This document shows, one piece after another, positions 7,432 to 14,398 of a DNA stretch of 33,488 nucleotides. Every line of letters starts with the position of its first letter. Position 1 is the stretch's first letter. The position numbers and the translations under genes were made by a program. Source of the DNA: Aphodosoma sp045658305 (GTDB lineage Bacteria > Bacteroidota > Bacteroidia > Bacteroidales > Paludibacteraceae). The stretch lies in NCBI GenBank assembly GCA_045658305.1, contig JAZOUT010000004.1, positions 1-33,488 of the forward strand, in the 5' to 3' direction. The notes beneath the pieces are model-generated. The model did no database searches and was not told the DNA's origin. It saw nothing but the letters and a program-made list of their open reading frames with translations.

Positions 7432-7815
7432 ATGAAAGCAAAAATCATCGGCATCATATCGCTAATCGCAGTGCTAGTCATTGCAGGTGTCATCTATTTC
7501 CAATACTTCTTCGTGTTTGGCGAAGGCGTCAAAGCTGGCGAGCTCAACTATATGGTCCACAAGGGCTATATCTTCAAAACCTACGAAGGCAAACTCATCC
7601 AATCTGGGTTCAAAGGTCAAACTGCCAACGGCGTAGCCTCAGGCATCCAAAGCTATGAGTTCCAATTCTCTGTTACCGACGAAGCCATTGCCGACTCGCT
7701 CATGCGCTGCTCAGGCAAGCAAGTCGAACTCCACTACAAAGAGTACCTCAACCCACTCGTATGGCGTGGCGTCAGCGAATTCGTAGTCGATAGCATCATA
7801 GCAGTTGAAAATTAA
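7432..7815 (+). CDS. Membrane-anchored conserved hypothetical protein
   Basis: The protein has 127 residues. One N-terminal transmembrane helix (IIGIISLIAVLVIAGVIYF) anchors a soluble domain of ~100 residues, probably facing the periplasm. The sequence GEGVKAGELNYMVHKGYIFKTYEGKL is reminiscent of a conserved Bacteroidota protein of unknown function that is sometimes given misleading enzyme names in databases (from memory, unverified). No catalytic motif is visible. The gene lies 140 bp before valS. Its C-terminal residues (AVEN) and stop codon are encoded by a heptamer array (7804-7837). Confidence 0.65.
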   Translation: MKAKIIGIISLIAVLVIAGVIYFQYFFVFGEGVKAGELNYMVHKGYIFKTYEGKLIQSGFKGQTANGVASGIQSYEFQFSVTDEAIADSLMRCSGKQVELHYKEYLNPLVWRGVSEFVVDSIIAVEN

Positions 7816-7837
7816 AAGTTGAAAGTTGAAAATTACC
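7804..7837 (-). repeat. Heptamer array at the end of the 7432 gene
   Basis: Units GTTGAAA, ATTAAAA, GTTGAAA, GTTGAAA and ATTACC run continuously and include the stop codon. Read on the minus strand they become CAACTTT-type words, the same word that precedes maf, so this block lies in the opposite orientation to most others. Confidence 0.7.
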
Positions 7838-7902
7838 ATTCGGCATCAACTTTTTATCAATCAATGACACAAAGACTATATATCCACATTTTAAATTAAA
7901 AA

Positions 7903-7944
7903 AAATTTCAAATTTCAAATTTCAAATTTCAAATTTCAAATTTC
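7903..7944 (+). repeat. Heptamer array (AAATTTC)6 upstream of valS
   Basis: Six perfect copies of AAATTTC end 11 bp before the valS start codon, so they occupy the position of the ribosome-binding region and 5' leader. Copy-number change here would alter leader length without touching the coding frame. Confidence 0.9.
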
Positions 7945-7955
7945 AAATTATATTT

Positions 7956-10577
7956 ATGGAATTAGCAAGTAAATACAATCCACAAGACGTAGAACAAAAA
8001 TGGTATCAATACTGGCTCGACCACGCTCTCTTTTCGAGCAAACCTGATGGTCGCAAGCCTTACACAATAGTTATCCCACCACCTAACGTAACAGGTGTGC
8101 TCCACATGGGTCACATGCTCAACAACACTATCCAAGACATCCTCGTGCGCCGCGCTCGTATGATGGGCTTCAATGCTTGTTGGGTACCTGGTACCGACCA
8201 CGCCTCTATCGCTACCGAAGCTAAGGTAGTCAACCGCCTCGCTGCTCAAGGCATTAAGAAAACCGACCTCTCGCGCGACGAGTTCCTCAAACATGCATGG
8301 GATTGGACTCACGAGCACGGTGGCATCATCCTCCAACAACTCCGTAAACTCGGTGCCTCTTGCGATTGGGACCGCACTTCGTTCACTATGGACGAAAAAC
8401 GCTCTGAGTCAGTAATCAAAGTATTCTGCGACCTCTACAACAAAGGCCTCATCTATCGTGGTGTGCGTATGGTCAACTGGGACCCTAAAGCCCTCACTGC
8501 CCTATCCGACGAAGAGGTTATCTTCAAAGAACAACAAAGCAAACTCTACTACCTCCGCTATAAAGTCGTAGGCGAAGATACATACGCTATCGTGGCTACT
8601 ACTCGTCCTGAGACTATCATGGGCGACACAGCTATGTGTATCAATCCTAACGACCCTAAAAACACTCACCTCAAAGGCAAACGTGTCATTGTGCCACTCG
8701 TAGGTCGCGAAGTGCCTGTCATCGAGGACGAATACGTTGACGTAGAGTTCGGTACAGGTTGCCTCAAAGTCACTCCAGCACACGATATCAACGACTACAT
8801 GCTTGGCGAAAAACACAACCTCCAAAGCATCGATATCTTCAACGACAACGGCACACTCAGCGAGGCTGCTGGTATGTACATTGGTATGGACCGCTTCGAT
8901 GTGCGCAAACAAATCGTCATCGACCTCGAGGCTGCTGGTCTTCTCGAGAAGGTTGAGGACTACAACAACAAAGTGGGTTGCTCAGAGCGCACCAATGTGC
9001 CTATCGAACCAAAACTCTCTATGCAGTGGTTCCTCAAAATGGAGCACCTTGCCGAAATCGCACTCGCTCCTGTGATGAACGACGACATCAAGTTCTACCC
9101 TGCTAAATACAAAAACACCTATCGCCACTGGCTCGAAAATATCAAGGACTGGTGCATCAGTCGCCAACTTTGGTGGGGTCACCGCATCCCAGCTTACTAC
9201 CTTCCTGAAGGTGGTTATGTAGTAGCCGAAACTGCCGAAGCTGCACTCGAAGCTGCACGTGCCAAAACAGGCAACAATGCCCTCACACTCGACGACCTCC
9301 GTCAAGACGAAGACTGCCTTGACACATGGTTCTCTTCTTGGTTGTGGCCTATCTCGTTGTTCGATGGTATCAACAATCCTAACAACGACGAAATCAACTA
9401 CTACTACCCAACTGCCGACCTCGTTACTGGTCCCGACATCATCTTCTTCTGGGTGGCACGTATGATTATGGCAGGCTACGAATACAAAGGCGATATGCCT
9501 TTCCGCAACGTATATTTCACAGGTATCGTGCGCGACAAAATCGGTCGCAAGATGTCAAAATCACTTGGCAACTCGCCTGACCCACTCGAACTCATCGAAA
9601 AGTTCGGCGCAGATGGTGTGCGTATGGGTATGATGCTCGCTGCTCCTGCTGGCAACGACATCCTTTTCGACGAAGCTCTCTGCGAACAAGGACGCAATTT
9701 CAACAACAAGATATGGAATGCCCTCCGCCTCATCAAAGGTTGGGAAGTGGCTGATATCGAGCAACCTGAAAGCTCACGCCTCGCTATCGAGTGGTTCGAC
9801 AGCAAACTCTCTAAAACTATCGAAGAGATTAACGACGACTTCACCAAATATCGCCTCAGCGAGGCTCTTATGACAGTCTACAAACTCTTCTGGGACGAGT
9901 TCTCATCTTGGTATCTCGAGATGGTTAAACCTGCTTATCAGCAACCAATCGACCGCGCTACCTACAACTCAACAATTGCGTTTTTTGAAAAACTCACACT
10001 CCTTCTCCACCCATTCATGCCATTCATCACCGAAGAGATTTGGCAAGTGCTTGACGAACGCAAAGATGGCGAAAGTGTGATGGTAGCCCCAATGCCAGAG
10101 GCAGGTGCAATCAATGCTACCCTACTTGCCGATTTCGAGTTCGTCAAAGAGATTATCGCAGGTGTGCGCACAGTTCGTCTCGACAAAAACATTCCTAACA
10201 AAGAGGCGCTCTCGCTCGTCGTTACAGGCGAAGGTCACAACGATGCCTACAACCCAGTCATCATCAAAATGTGTAACCTCGAGTCAGTTGCTCACGGCGA
10301 AAAAGATGCCACAGCCGCAACTTATATGGTCGGCGTAACCGAGTATGCCGTGCCACTAGGCAACAACATCAACGTCGAAGAAGAAATCAAGAAGATGGAG
10401 GCAGAAATCGAGTATCTCAAAGGCTTCTTAAATTCGGTAATGAAAAAGCTCGGCAACGAAAAATTCGTAGCCAATGCCAAACCCGAAATCGTCGAAAACG
10501 AGCGCAAAAAACAAGCCGATGCCGAATCCAAAATCAAATCCCTCCAAGACAGCATCGACAACCTCCGCAAAGCGTAA
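7956..10577 (+). CDS. valS: Valyl-tRNA synthetase
   Basis: Class I aminoacyl-tRNA synthetase charging tRNA(Val) in the cytosol, with an editing domain that removes mischarged Thr. Its 873 residues are the normal length for Bacteroidota. The HIGH motif appears as HMGH (50-53) after IPPPNVTGVL, and KMSKS is at 532-536. The CP1 editing domain (around TTRPETIMGDTAMCINP) and the anticodon-binding domain (STIAFFEKLTLLLHPFMPFITEEIWQ) are present. The last ~65 residues form the family-typical C-terminal coiled coil (EEEIKKMEAEIEYLKGFL onward). A strong intrinsic terminator follows at 10601. Codon choice is biased as expected for a highly expressed gene. Confidence 0.98.
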   Translation: MELASKYNPQDVEQKWYQYWLDHALFSSKPDGRKPYTIVIPPPNVTGVLHMGHMLNNTIQDILVRRARMMGFNACWVPGTDHASIATEAKVVNRLAAQGIKKTDLSRDEFLKHAWDWTHEHGGIILQQLRKLGASCDWDRTSFTMDEKRSESVIKVFCDLYNKGLIYRGVRMVNWDPKALTALSDEEVIFKEQQSKLYYLRYKVVGEDTYAIVATTRPETIMGDTAMCINPNDPKNTHLKGKRVIVPLVGREVPVIEDEYVDVEFGTGCLKVTPAHDINDYMLGEKHNLQSIDIFNDNGTLSEAAGMYIGMDRFDVRKQIVIDLEAAGLLEKVEDYNNKVGCSERTNVPIEPKLSMQWFLKMEHLAEIALAPVMNDDIKFYPAKYKNTYRHWLENIKDWCISRQLWWGHRIPAYYLPEGGYVVAETAEAALEAARAKTGNNALTLDDLRQDEDCLDTWFSSWLWPISLFDGINNPNNDEINYYYPTADLVTGPDIIFFWVARMIMAGYEYKGDMPFRNVYFTGIVRDKIGRKMSKSLGNSPDPLELIEKFGADGVRMGMMLAAPAGNDILFDEALCEQGRNFNNKIWNALRLIKGWEVADIEQPESSRLAIEWFDSKLSKTIEEINDDFTKYRLSEALMTVYKLFWDEFSSWYLEMVKPAYQQPIDRATYNSTIAFFEKLTLLLHPFMPFITEEIWQVLDERKDGESVMVAPMPEAGAINATLLADFEFVKEIIAGVRTVRLDKNIPNKEALSLVVTGEGHNDAYNPVIIKMCNLESVAHGEKDATAATYMVGVTEYAVPLGNNINVEEEIKKMEAEIEYLKGFLNSVMKKLGNEKFVANAKPEIVENERKKQADAESKIKSLQDSIDNLRKA

Positions 10578-10600
10578 ATCGCACAAAATATCAACACAAA

Positions 10601-10637
10601 AAATGCTGAGTCCATCATCTGGCTCAGCATTTTTTTA
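10601..10637 (+). terminator. Intrinsic terminator of valS
   Basis: AAATGCTGAG (10601-10610) pairs with CTCAGCATTT (10623-10632), followed by a T run. It lies 23 bp after the valS stop codon. Confidence 0.9.
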
Positions 10638-10705
10638 TCATATCCAAAATGTAAAGACGAGCAAAGCGAGTTACAATGTAGGGACACTCGGCTCGAGCAT
10701 CCGAT

Positions 10706-10720
10706 GACCCCATCGGGGTC
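10706..10720. repeat. GC-rich hairpin in the valS-array intergenic region
   Basis: GACCCC-ATC-GGGGTC is a perfect hairpin in a GC-richer island (about 10655-10735). The island also contains CGAGCAAAGCGAG and CTCGGCTCGAG words. I see no gene in it. It resembles the palindromic islands at 54-152 and 13416-13448. Confidence 0.4.
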
Positions 10721-10756
10721 GCACAACCACACAAAAACAAAAACTCCCCAAAAAAC

Positions 10757-10788
10757 AAAAAGTTCCGCCTTTTAGGCAGAACTTTTTT
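10757..10788. terminator. Bidirectional terminator at the end of the CRISPR array
   Basis: AAAAGTTC (10758-10765) and GCC (10767-10769) pair with GGC (10775-10777) and GAACTTTT (10779-10786), with one internal mismatch. There are T-rich tracts on both sides (T run on the plus strand, TTTTTGTTTTTT on the minus strand). It lies 54 bp beyond the array in the direction of predicted minus-strand transcription, so it should end the crRNA precursor. Confidence 0.7.
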
Positions 10789-10841
10789 CAATTCTAAAAC
10801 ATCATATAACAATCTGAACATCAAAACAATACAAACAATCA

Positions 10842-12088
10842 GTTGTTTATGATTACAAAGATACAAAAATTGTCAGCAATTCACAACTGTCGACAAGATG
10901 AACAACCACCAGAGCACGTTGTTTATGATTACAAAGATACAAAAATTGTCAGCAATTCACAACGTCCGTATGTCAAAACTTATTGGAATCATTGTTGTTT
11001 ATGATTACAAAGATACAAAAATTGTCAGCAATTCACAACAGTGGAAGGAGCGTTTATCTTGATAAATACGTTGTTTATGATTACAAAGATACAAAAATTG
11101 TCAGCAATTCACAACGAGCGAGGAGGGCGGGCGCGCTGGACCTTAGTTGTTTATGATTACAAAGATACAAAAATTGTCAGCAATTCACAACTTGTACAAT
11201 TACTCCACGAGTAGATTATTAGTTGTTTATGATTACAAAGATACAAAAATTGTCAGCAATTCACAACACAACGAAGAAATTATAAAAATCAAAGAAAGTT
11301 GTTTATGATTACAAAGATACAAAAATTGTCAGCAATTCACAACGCGCACGCGCGCTCCATATCGCATAGGCTTGTTGTTTATGATTACAAAGATACAAAA
11401 ATTGTCAGCAATTCACAACCATAAACTATTATATTCAACATGATGATTAGTTGTTTATGATTACAAAGATACAAAAATTGTCAGCAATTCACAACAGTAA
11501 AAAAACATATTTAATACAACAAAAAGTTGTTTATGATTACAAAGATACAAAAATTGTCAGCAATTCACAACTTGAAACAATCAAATGCATACCAGAATTC
11601 AGTTGTTTATGATTACAAAGATACAAAAATTGTCAGCAATTCACAACCATTCCTAATATTTTTTCAAATCCCATAGTGTTGTTTATGATTACAAAGATAC
11701 AAAAATTGTCAGCAATTCACAACAAGCGGCAAAGGCAAACCCAATATTTATTGGTTGTTTATGATTACAAAGATACAAAAATTGTCAGCAATTCACAACT
11801 TTTTTGTTTCATAATGTTAATTATAATAAGTTGTTTATGATTACAAAGATACAAAAATTGTCAGCAATTCACAACTTCTAACGTCTGTTTCTGGGAGAAC
11901 TCCGGTTGTTTATGATTACAAAGATACAAAAATTGTCAGCAATTCACAACTATTAAGTCCCAAGAAAAAATGAAAGAGCAGTTGTTTATGATTACAAAGA
12001 TACAAAAATTGTCAGCAATTCACAACTTGTAGCATATTATATAAATCTATTGTTCTCGTTGTTTATGATTACAAAGATACAAAATTTG
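10842..12088 (-). CRISPR. Type II-C CRISPR array: 16 full 46-bp repeats, one decayed repeat, 16 spacers
   Basis: Sixteen identical 46-bp repeats start at 10842, 10918, 10994, 11070, 11146, 11222, 11298, 11374, 11450, 11526, 11602, 11678, 11754, 11830, 11905 and 11981. Spacers are 30 bp, except one of 29 (11876-11904) and one of 31 (12027-12057). The last repeat (12058-12088) keeps only its first ~31 bp. Repeat ends are GTTGTTTATG and AATTCACAAC on the plus strand. The functional strand is minus, because the reverse-complement repeat begins GTTGTGAATTGC, which pairs with the tracrRNA. In that orientation the repeat contains TTG at positions 2-4, a 20-bp gap and TATCTTTG at 25-32, a full Bacteroidota promoter. 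The decayed copy lies at the 5' (cas-proximal) end, so new spacers probably enter at the 10842 end. Spacer GC ranges from ~13% to over 70%. Confidence 0.98.
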
Positions 12089-12095
12089 AATGAAC

Positions 12096-12314
12096 TTATA
12101 AATTCTTCTCTTTACATAAAATATCATACAAATATCCTGCACTTTGGATATACAATTCACTATTTGCATTTTGTAATTGAGCATACAAATACGAATCATA
12201 AATAACATCCAAAGCCGACGCAATATCAAGATTGAAATCTTCCACCAAAAATTGCGTCATCTGATCTACATTATAATCAATCAAAAACTTGATTCTTTTC
12301 TCTTTTTCACTCAT
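12096..12314 (-). CDS. Small acidic partner protein of the DUF3791/DUF3990 module
   Basis: The protein has 72 residues, is helical and acidic, without signal peptide or membrane segment. The sequence (IKFLIDYNVDQMTQFLVEDF, then IASALDVIYDSYLYAQLQN, then YIQSAGYLYDIL) is similar in size and style to the small proteins that flank DUF3990 genes in Bacteroidales. I assign it as the second accessory or antitoxin-like protein on context. It overlaps the DUF3990 gene by 8 nt. Its stop codon lies only 8 bp from the decayed CRISPR repeat, so a transcript of this operon would run straight into the array. An anti-CRISPR function is conceivable but nothing in the sequence supports it. Confidence 0.6.
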   Translation of the reverse strand: MSEKEKRIKFLIDYNVDQMTQFLVEDFNLDIASALDVIYDSYLYAQLQNANSELYIQSAGYLYDILCKEKNL

Positions 12315-12783
12315 ATACTCTTTTCAAAAAATCAATAGCTTTCTTAGTTCCAAAAAAATATTGAATATTCAAATGCTTATATTCCAATTCTTTTGCCAAA
12401 TCTTTCAAAGTAAAAGTACCCTCTGCATATCGAGCCAACAAATAAGCTACACCATCATCGGCAATCGGACCAATAACTATATCATAGTCGTGAACAAACT
12501 GCTTTTTTCGTCTTCGATTATTAAAAACAAACTCAGCCCATTCCTCCGATGGAGAATCAAATCGCAAGATTTTCAAATTAACATCAGATAAAATAGTCTC
12601 ATCAAATTCATATTGTTGAATAACTGCAGTACCTCCAAAAATTTCCGATTTCTTTATAGCCCAATGTTGTGCTTGTTCAAAAATATCAGTTAAGTAAAAA
12701 CCGCAACCAAAATCCTTATTCTTATTAGATTTAGCAAAATCAACTTCACTAAAATCCACATTAGTTCCATGATAAAGAATCAT
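12307..12783 (-). CDS. DUF3990 protein, putative ADP-ribosyltransferase-fold toxin
   Basis: The protein has 158 residues. The N-terminus MILYHGTN carries the YHGT motif of PARP/KptA-like ADP-ribosyltransferases, followed by DFGCGFYLT (the Tyr position of an H-Y-x active site). The middle segment DIVIGPIADDGVAYLLARY and the C-terminal LNIQYFFGTKKAIDFL match DUF3990 organisation as I remember it; Q in LNIQ could be the third active-site residue. Enzyme activity is inferred from the fold motifs, not shown. The gene overlaps the upstream DUF3791 gene by 4 nt (ATGA) and the downstream small gene by 8 nt, as in toxin-antitoxin operons. The location between the CRISPR array and cas2 suggests an addiction or defence role. 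It could alternatively modify a phage or host target. Confidence 0.75.
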   Translation of the reverse strand: MILYHGTNVDFSEVDFAKSNKNKDFGCGFYLTDIFEQAQHWAIKKSEIFGGTAVIQQYEFDETILSDVNLKILRFDSPSEEWAEFVFNNRRRKKQFVHDYDIVIGPIADDGVAYLLARYAEGTFTLKDLAKELEYKHLNIQYFFGTKKAIDFLKRVYE

Positions 12784-12998
12784 CTCAACGTCCCTCCATT
12801 TTTAGCACAAATCAATATTAAATCATCCACCGTATCATCAATAGATTGCAAATGTACTACATGATAAAAATCTATCAAAAACTTCACACCTTTATACTCA
12901 CGCAAATAATGAAATGCCGACAAAGTCGTCATTCCTAATCTACTAGCAAACGCACGAATACACGCATTTGTAAAAGGTATTTGATATTTATCTTTCAT
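12780..12998 (-). CDS. DUF3791 family protein, putative antitoxin
   Basis: The protein has 72 residues. YLREYKGVKFLIDFYHVVHLQSIDDTVDDLILICAKNGG is characteristic of DUF3791: a predicted helical bundle with the FLIxxYxxxH core and a terminal NGG. Members commonly sit directly before DUF3990 genes, which suggests they are cognate antitoxins or partners. The sequence shows no DNA-binding motif I can recognise. It is the first gene of a three-gene minus-strand operon, with its own promoter at 13018-13049 independent of the cas genes. Confidence 0.75.
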   Translation of the reverse strand: MKDKYQIPFTNACIRAFASRLGMTTLSAFHYLREYKGVKFLIDFYHVVHLQSIDDTVDDLILICAKNGGTLR

Positions 12999-13017
12999 AA
13001 TTCGTTTTTTTATAACG

Positions 13018-13049
13018 CAAAGTTACAGATTTATTTTCAAATATGCAAA
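13018..13049 (-). promoter_or_regulatory. Promoter of the DUF3791/DUF3990 operon
   Basis: On the minus strand: TTTG (13049-13046), a 20-bp gap, TAACTTTG (13025-13018). The box lies ~20 bp upstream of the DUF3791 start. Its transcript would cover the three small genes and could continue into the CRISPR array, since no terminator is seen between 12096 and 12058. Confidence 0.7.
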
Positions 13050-13063
13050 TAGCATACAAAACA

Positions 13064-13405
13064 TTAAAACAACTCCAATTGTTGAACTGGTGGGTTGAGG
13101 GATTCGGGTTTGGAGCCTACGAATAACTCCATTTGTCCGAACTGCTTATCGGTAATGCAAAGGATGCCTACATAACCATATTCAGGCAGATTGCGTTTCA
13201 CTCGTTTTATGTGAACTTCGGCGTTTTCAACACTCGGACAATGGCGAATATAGATTGAAAACTGAAACATATTGAATCCATCGGAAACCAATTGTTTCCG
13301 AAATTCAGCTGCCGCCTTACGCTCTTTTCGTGTCTCGGTCGGCAAATCAAAAAATACCATAACCCACATAACACGATATTCACTAAAACGATTATACATA
13401 CTCAT
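13064..13405 (-). CDS. cas2: CRISPR-associated endoribonuclease/integrase subunit Cas2
   Basis: The protein has 113 residues, with ATG 13405 chosen; a TTG one codon upstream and ATG 13399 are alternatives. Cas2 forms the dimeric core of the Cas1-Cas2 spacer integrase. VMVFFDLPTETRKERK holds the ferredoxin-fold beta-1 strand with the conserved Asp, and the C-terminal tail NPPVQQLELF is typical of type II-C Cas2. The protein is longer than the ~95 residues usual for type I but normal for this subtype. It follows cas1 by 60 bp, where a GC-rich palindromic element is inserted. Its stop codon is 66 bp from the DUF3791 gene. Confidence 0.95.
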   Translation of the reverse strand: MSMYNRFSEYRVMWVMVFFDLPTETRKERKAAAEFRKQLVSDGFNMFQFSIYIRHCPSVENAEVHIKRVKRNLPEYGYVGILCITDKQFGQMELFVGSKPESLNPPVQQLELF

Positions 13406-13415
13406 CAACCCCCTC

Positions 13416-13448
13416 GCCCTATGGGCACTCCCCCTAAAACAAGGGGAG
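13416..13448. repeat. GC-rich palindromic element between cas1 and cas2
   Basis: Two hairpins lie side by side: GCCC-TAT-GGGC (13416-13426) and CTCCCC (13428-13433) pairing with GGGGAG (13443-13448). The composition is unlike the cas genes. It may modulate cas2 expression relative to cas1, because it would form in the cas1-cas2 mRNA just ahead of the cas2 start. Confidence 0.5.
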
Positions 13449-13465
13449 AATATTTAGTATAACAT

Positions 13466-14398
13466 TCACATAATTGGATAGACTATTTTGCGAGCCTCGC
13501 CAGCATAGCATTTCTGCAACGAGCTGGTGGTCAACCCCACTGCCACCATAAGCGGACTGCGCTTGCCATTGATTGTGACATCAAGCGTAGGTACGGTGAG
13601 CAATTCTGCCTTATGCTGTTTCTCCAAAGTTTCGATAGCCCCATATTTGCCATAGAGCGACATCACCAATCGGTCGACATAAGGTCGGTAAGGCTCCATC
13701 ACATCATCGGCAAGACAATAAGCGTTGTATTTATTGCGATGATGCATACCCCACGTAGGCAACAATCCACTACCCACCAACGCTCGAGCCACTACAGCAC
13801 GCAATATGGCATAGCCATAATTAAGCATATTATTGGGAGCAACACCATCTCTATCACGTTTAAAGTCCTCAATCATAGGGAATGCCTCTTTCCAATAATA
13901 GGCTGCTGCACGAGCTTCTAGATTCATAGCATCGCCACTGCGCACATCCATTGCCCAGCGTTGCATATTGACTACATTCAGTCCACGCACATCGCGAAGC
14001 ACAGCAGCTTGATTCTCGATTTTAGCTATGATGGTTTGTTGCCAAAGTTGCTTTTGTAGAGGTAGCGATGCCTGCAGTTGATAGCGAAACCGCTCTGTTT
14101 GAGTCGAATTTCCACATAAAGGAAGCATCAACCCAACAGGTAACCTTTGTTTATCGCAAGTGATAACGGCACAATTATTTTCGAGCAGAGCCTCTAGCAG
14201 TCCCTGAGTGATAGTGATTTGCTGATGGTCGAGCACCACTACTCCAATATCCTCGATAGGAATAGTGGCGTGCGCCTCTTTGCGAAACGACTCAGGCAAA
14301 GAGTCATTCTTCTCCACCTCAGGCAATCGCAAAACCAGTTGATTCTGCTTCAGACTGAGGTACGAAGGATTGCCGAAATATAGTGTGCGTTTAATCAT
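13466..14398 (-). CDS. cas1: CRISPR integrase Cas1 (type II)
   Basis: Metal-dependent integrase that, with Cas2, inserts new spacers. Its 310 residues are a normal type II length. The beta-sandwich N-terminal domain (MIKRTLYFGNPSYLSLKQNQ onward) is followed by a helical catalytic domain with E161 in NLEARAAAYYW, H219/H220 in GMHHRNKYN and D231/D232 in LADDVMEPYRPYVDR. All three active-site positions are present, so adaptation is probably functional. The start overlaps the cas9 stop by 1 nt (TAATG), so translation is coupled. No cas4 or csn2 accompanies it, which defines subtype II-C. Confidence 0.97.
   Translation of the reverse strand: MIKRTLYFGNPSYLSLKQNQLVLRLPEVEKNDSLPESFRKEAHATIPIEDIGVVVLDHQQITITQGLLEALLENNCAVITCDKQRLPVGLMLPLCGNSTQTERFRYQLQASLPLQKQLWQQTIIAKIENQAAVLRDVRGLNVVNMQRWAMDVRSGDAMNLEARAAAYYWKEAFPMIEDFKRDRDGVAPNNMLNYGYAILRAVVARALVGSGLLPTWGMHHRNKYNAYCLADDVMEPYRPYVDRLVMSLYGKYGAIETLEKQHKAELLTVPTLDVTINGKRSPLMVAVGLTTSSLQKCYAGEARKIVYPIM

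Noticed and set aside
7903..7944. Heptamer arrays interpreted as CRISPR-like or ordinary slippage microsatellites
   Set aside because: There are no spacers, so not CRISPR; simple slippage does not explain the common period and phase with different words, so they are reported as a separate finding.
8502..8912. Minus-strand open frames inside valS
   Set aside because: Shadow frames of a strongly biased coding sequence.
10655..10841. A second tracrRNA or a coding gene next to the array
   Set aside because: No anti-repeat match and no coding potential; the hairpin at 10757-10788 is a bidirectional terminator.
12096..12314. Third small gene of the DUF3990 operon as an anti-CRISPR or Csn2-like adaptation protein
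   Set aside because: Operon context with DUF3791/DUF3990 explains it better, and there is no sequence likeness to Csn2 or a known inhibitor.
12289..12591. Plus-strand open frame opposite the DUF3990 gene
   Set aside because: Low-complexity translation and full overlap with a recognisable family gene.
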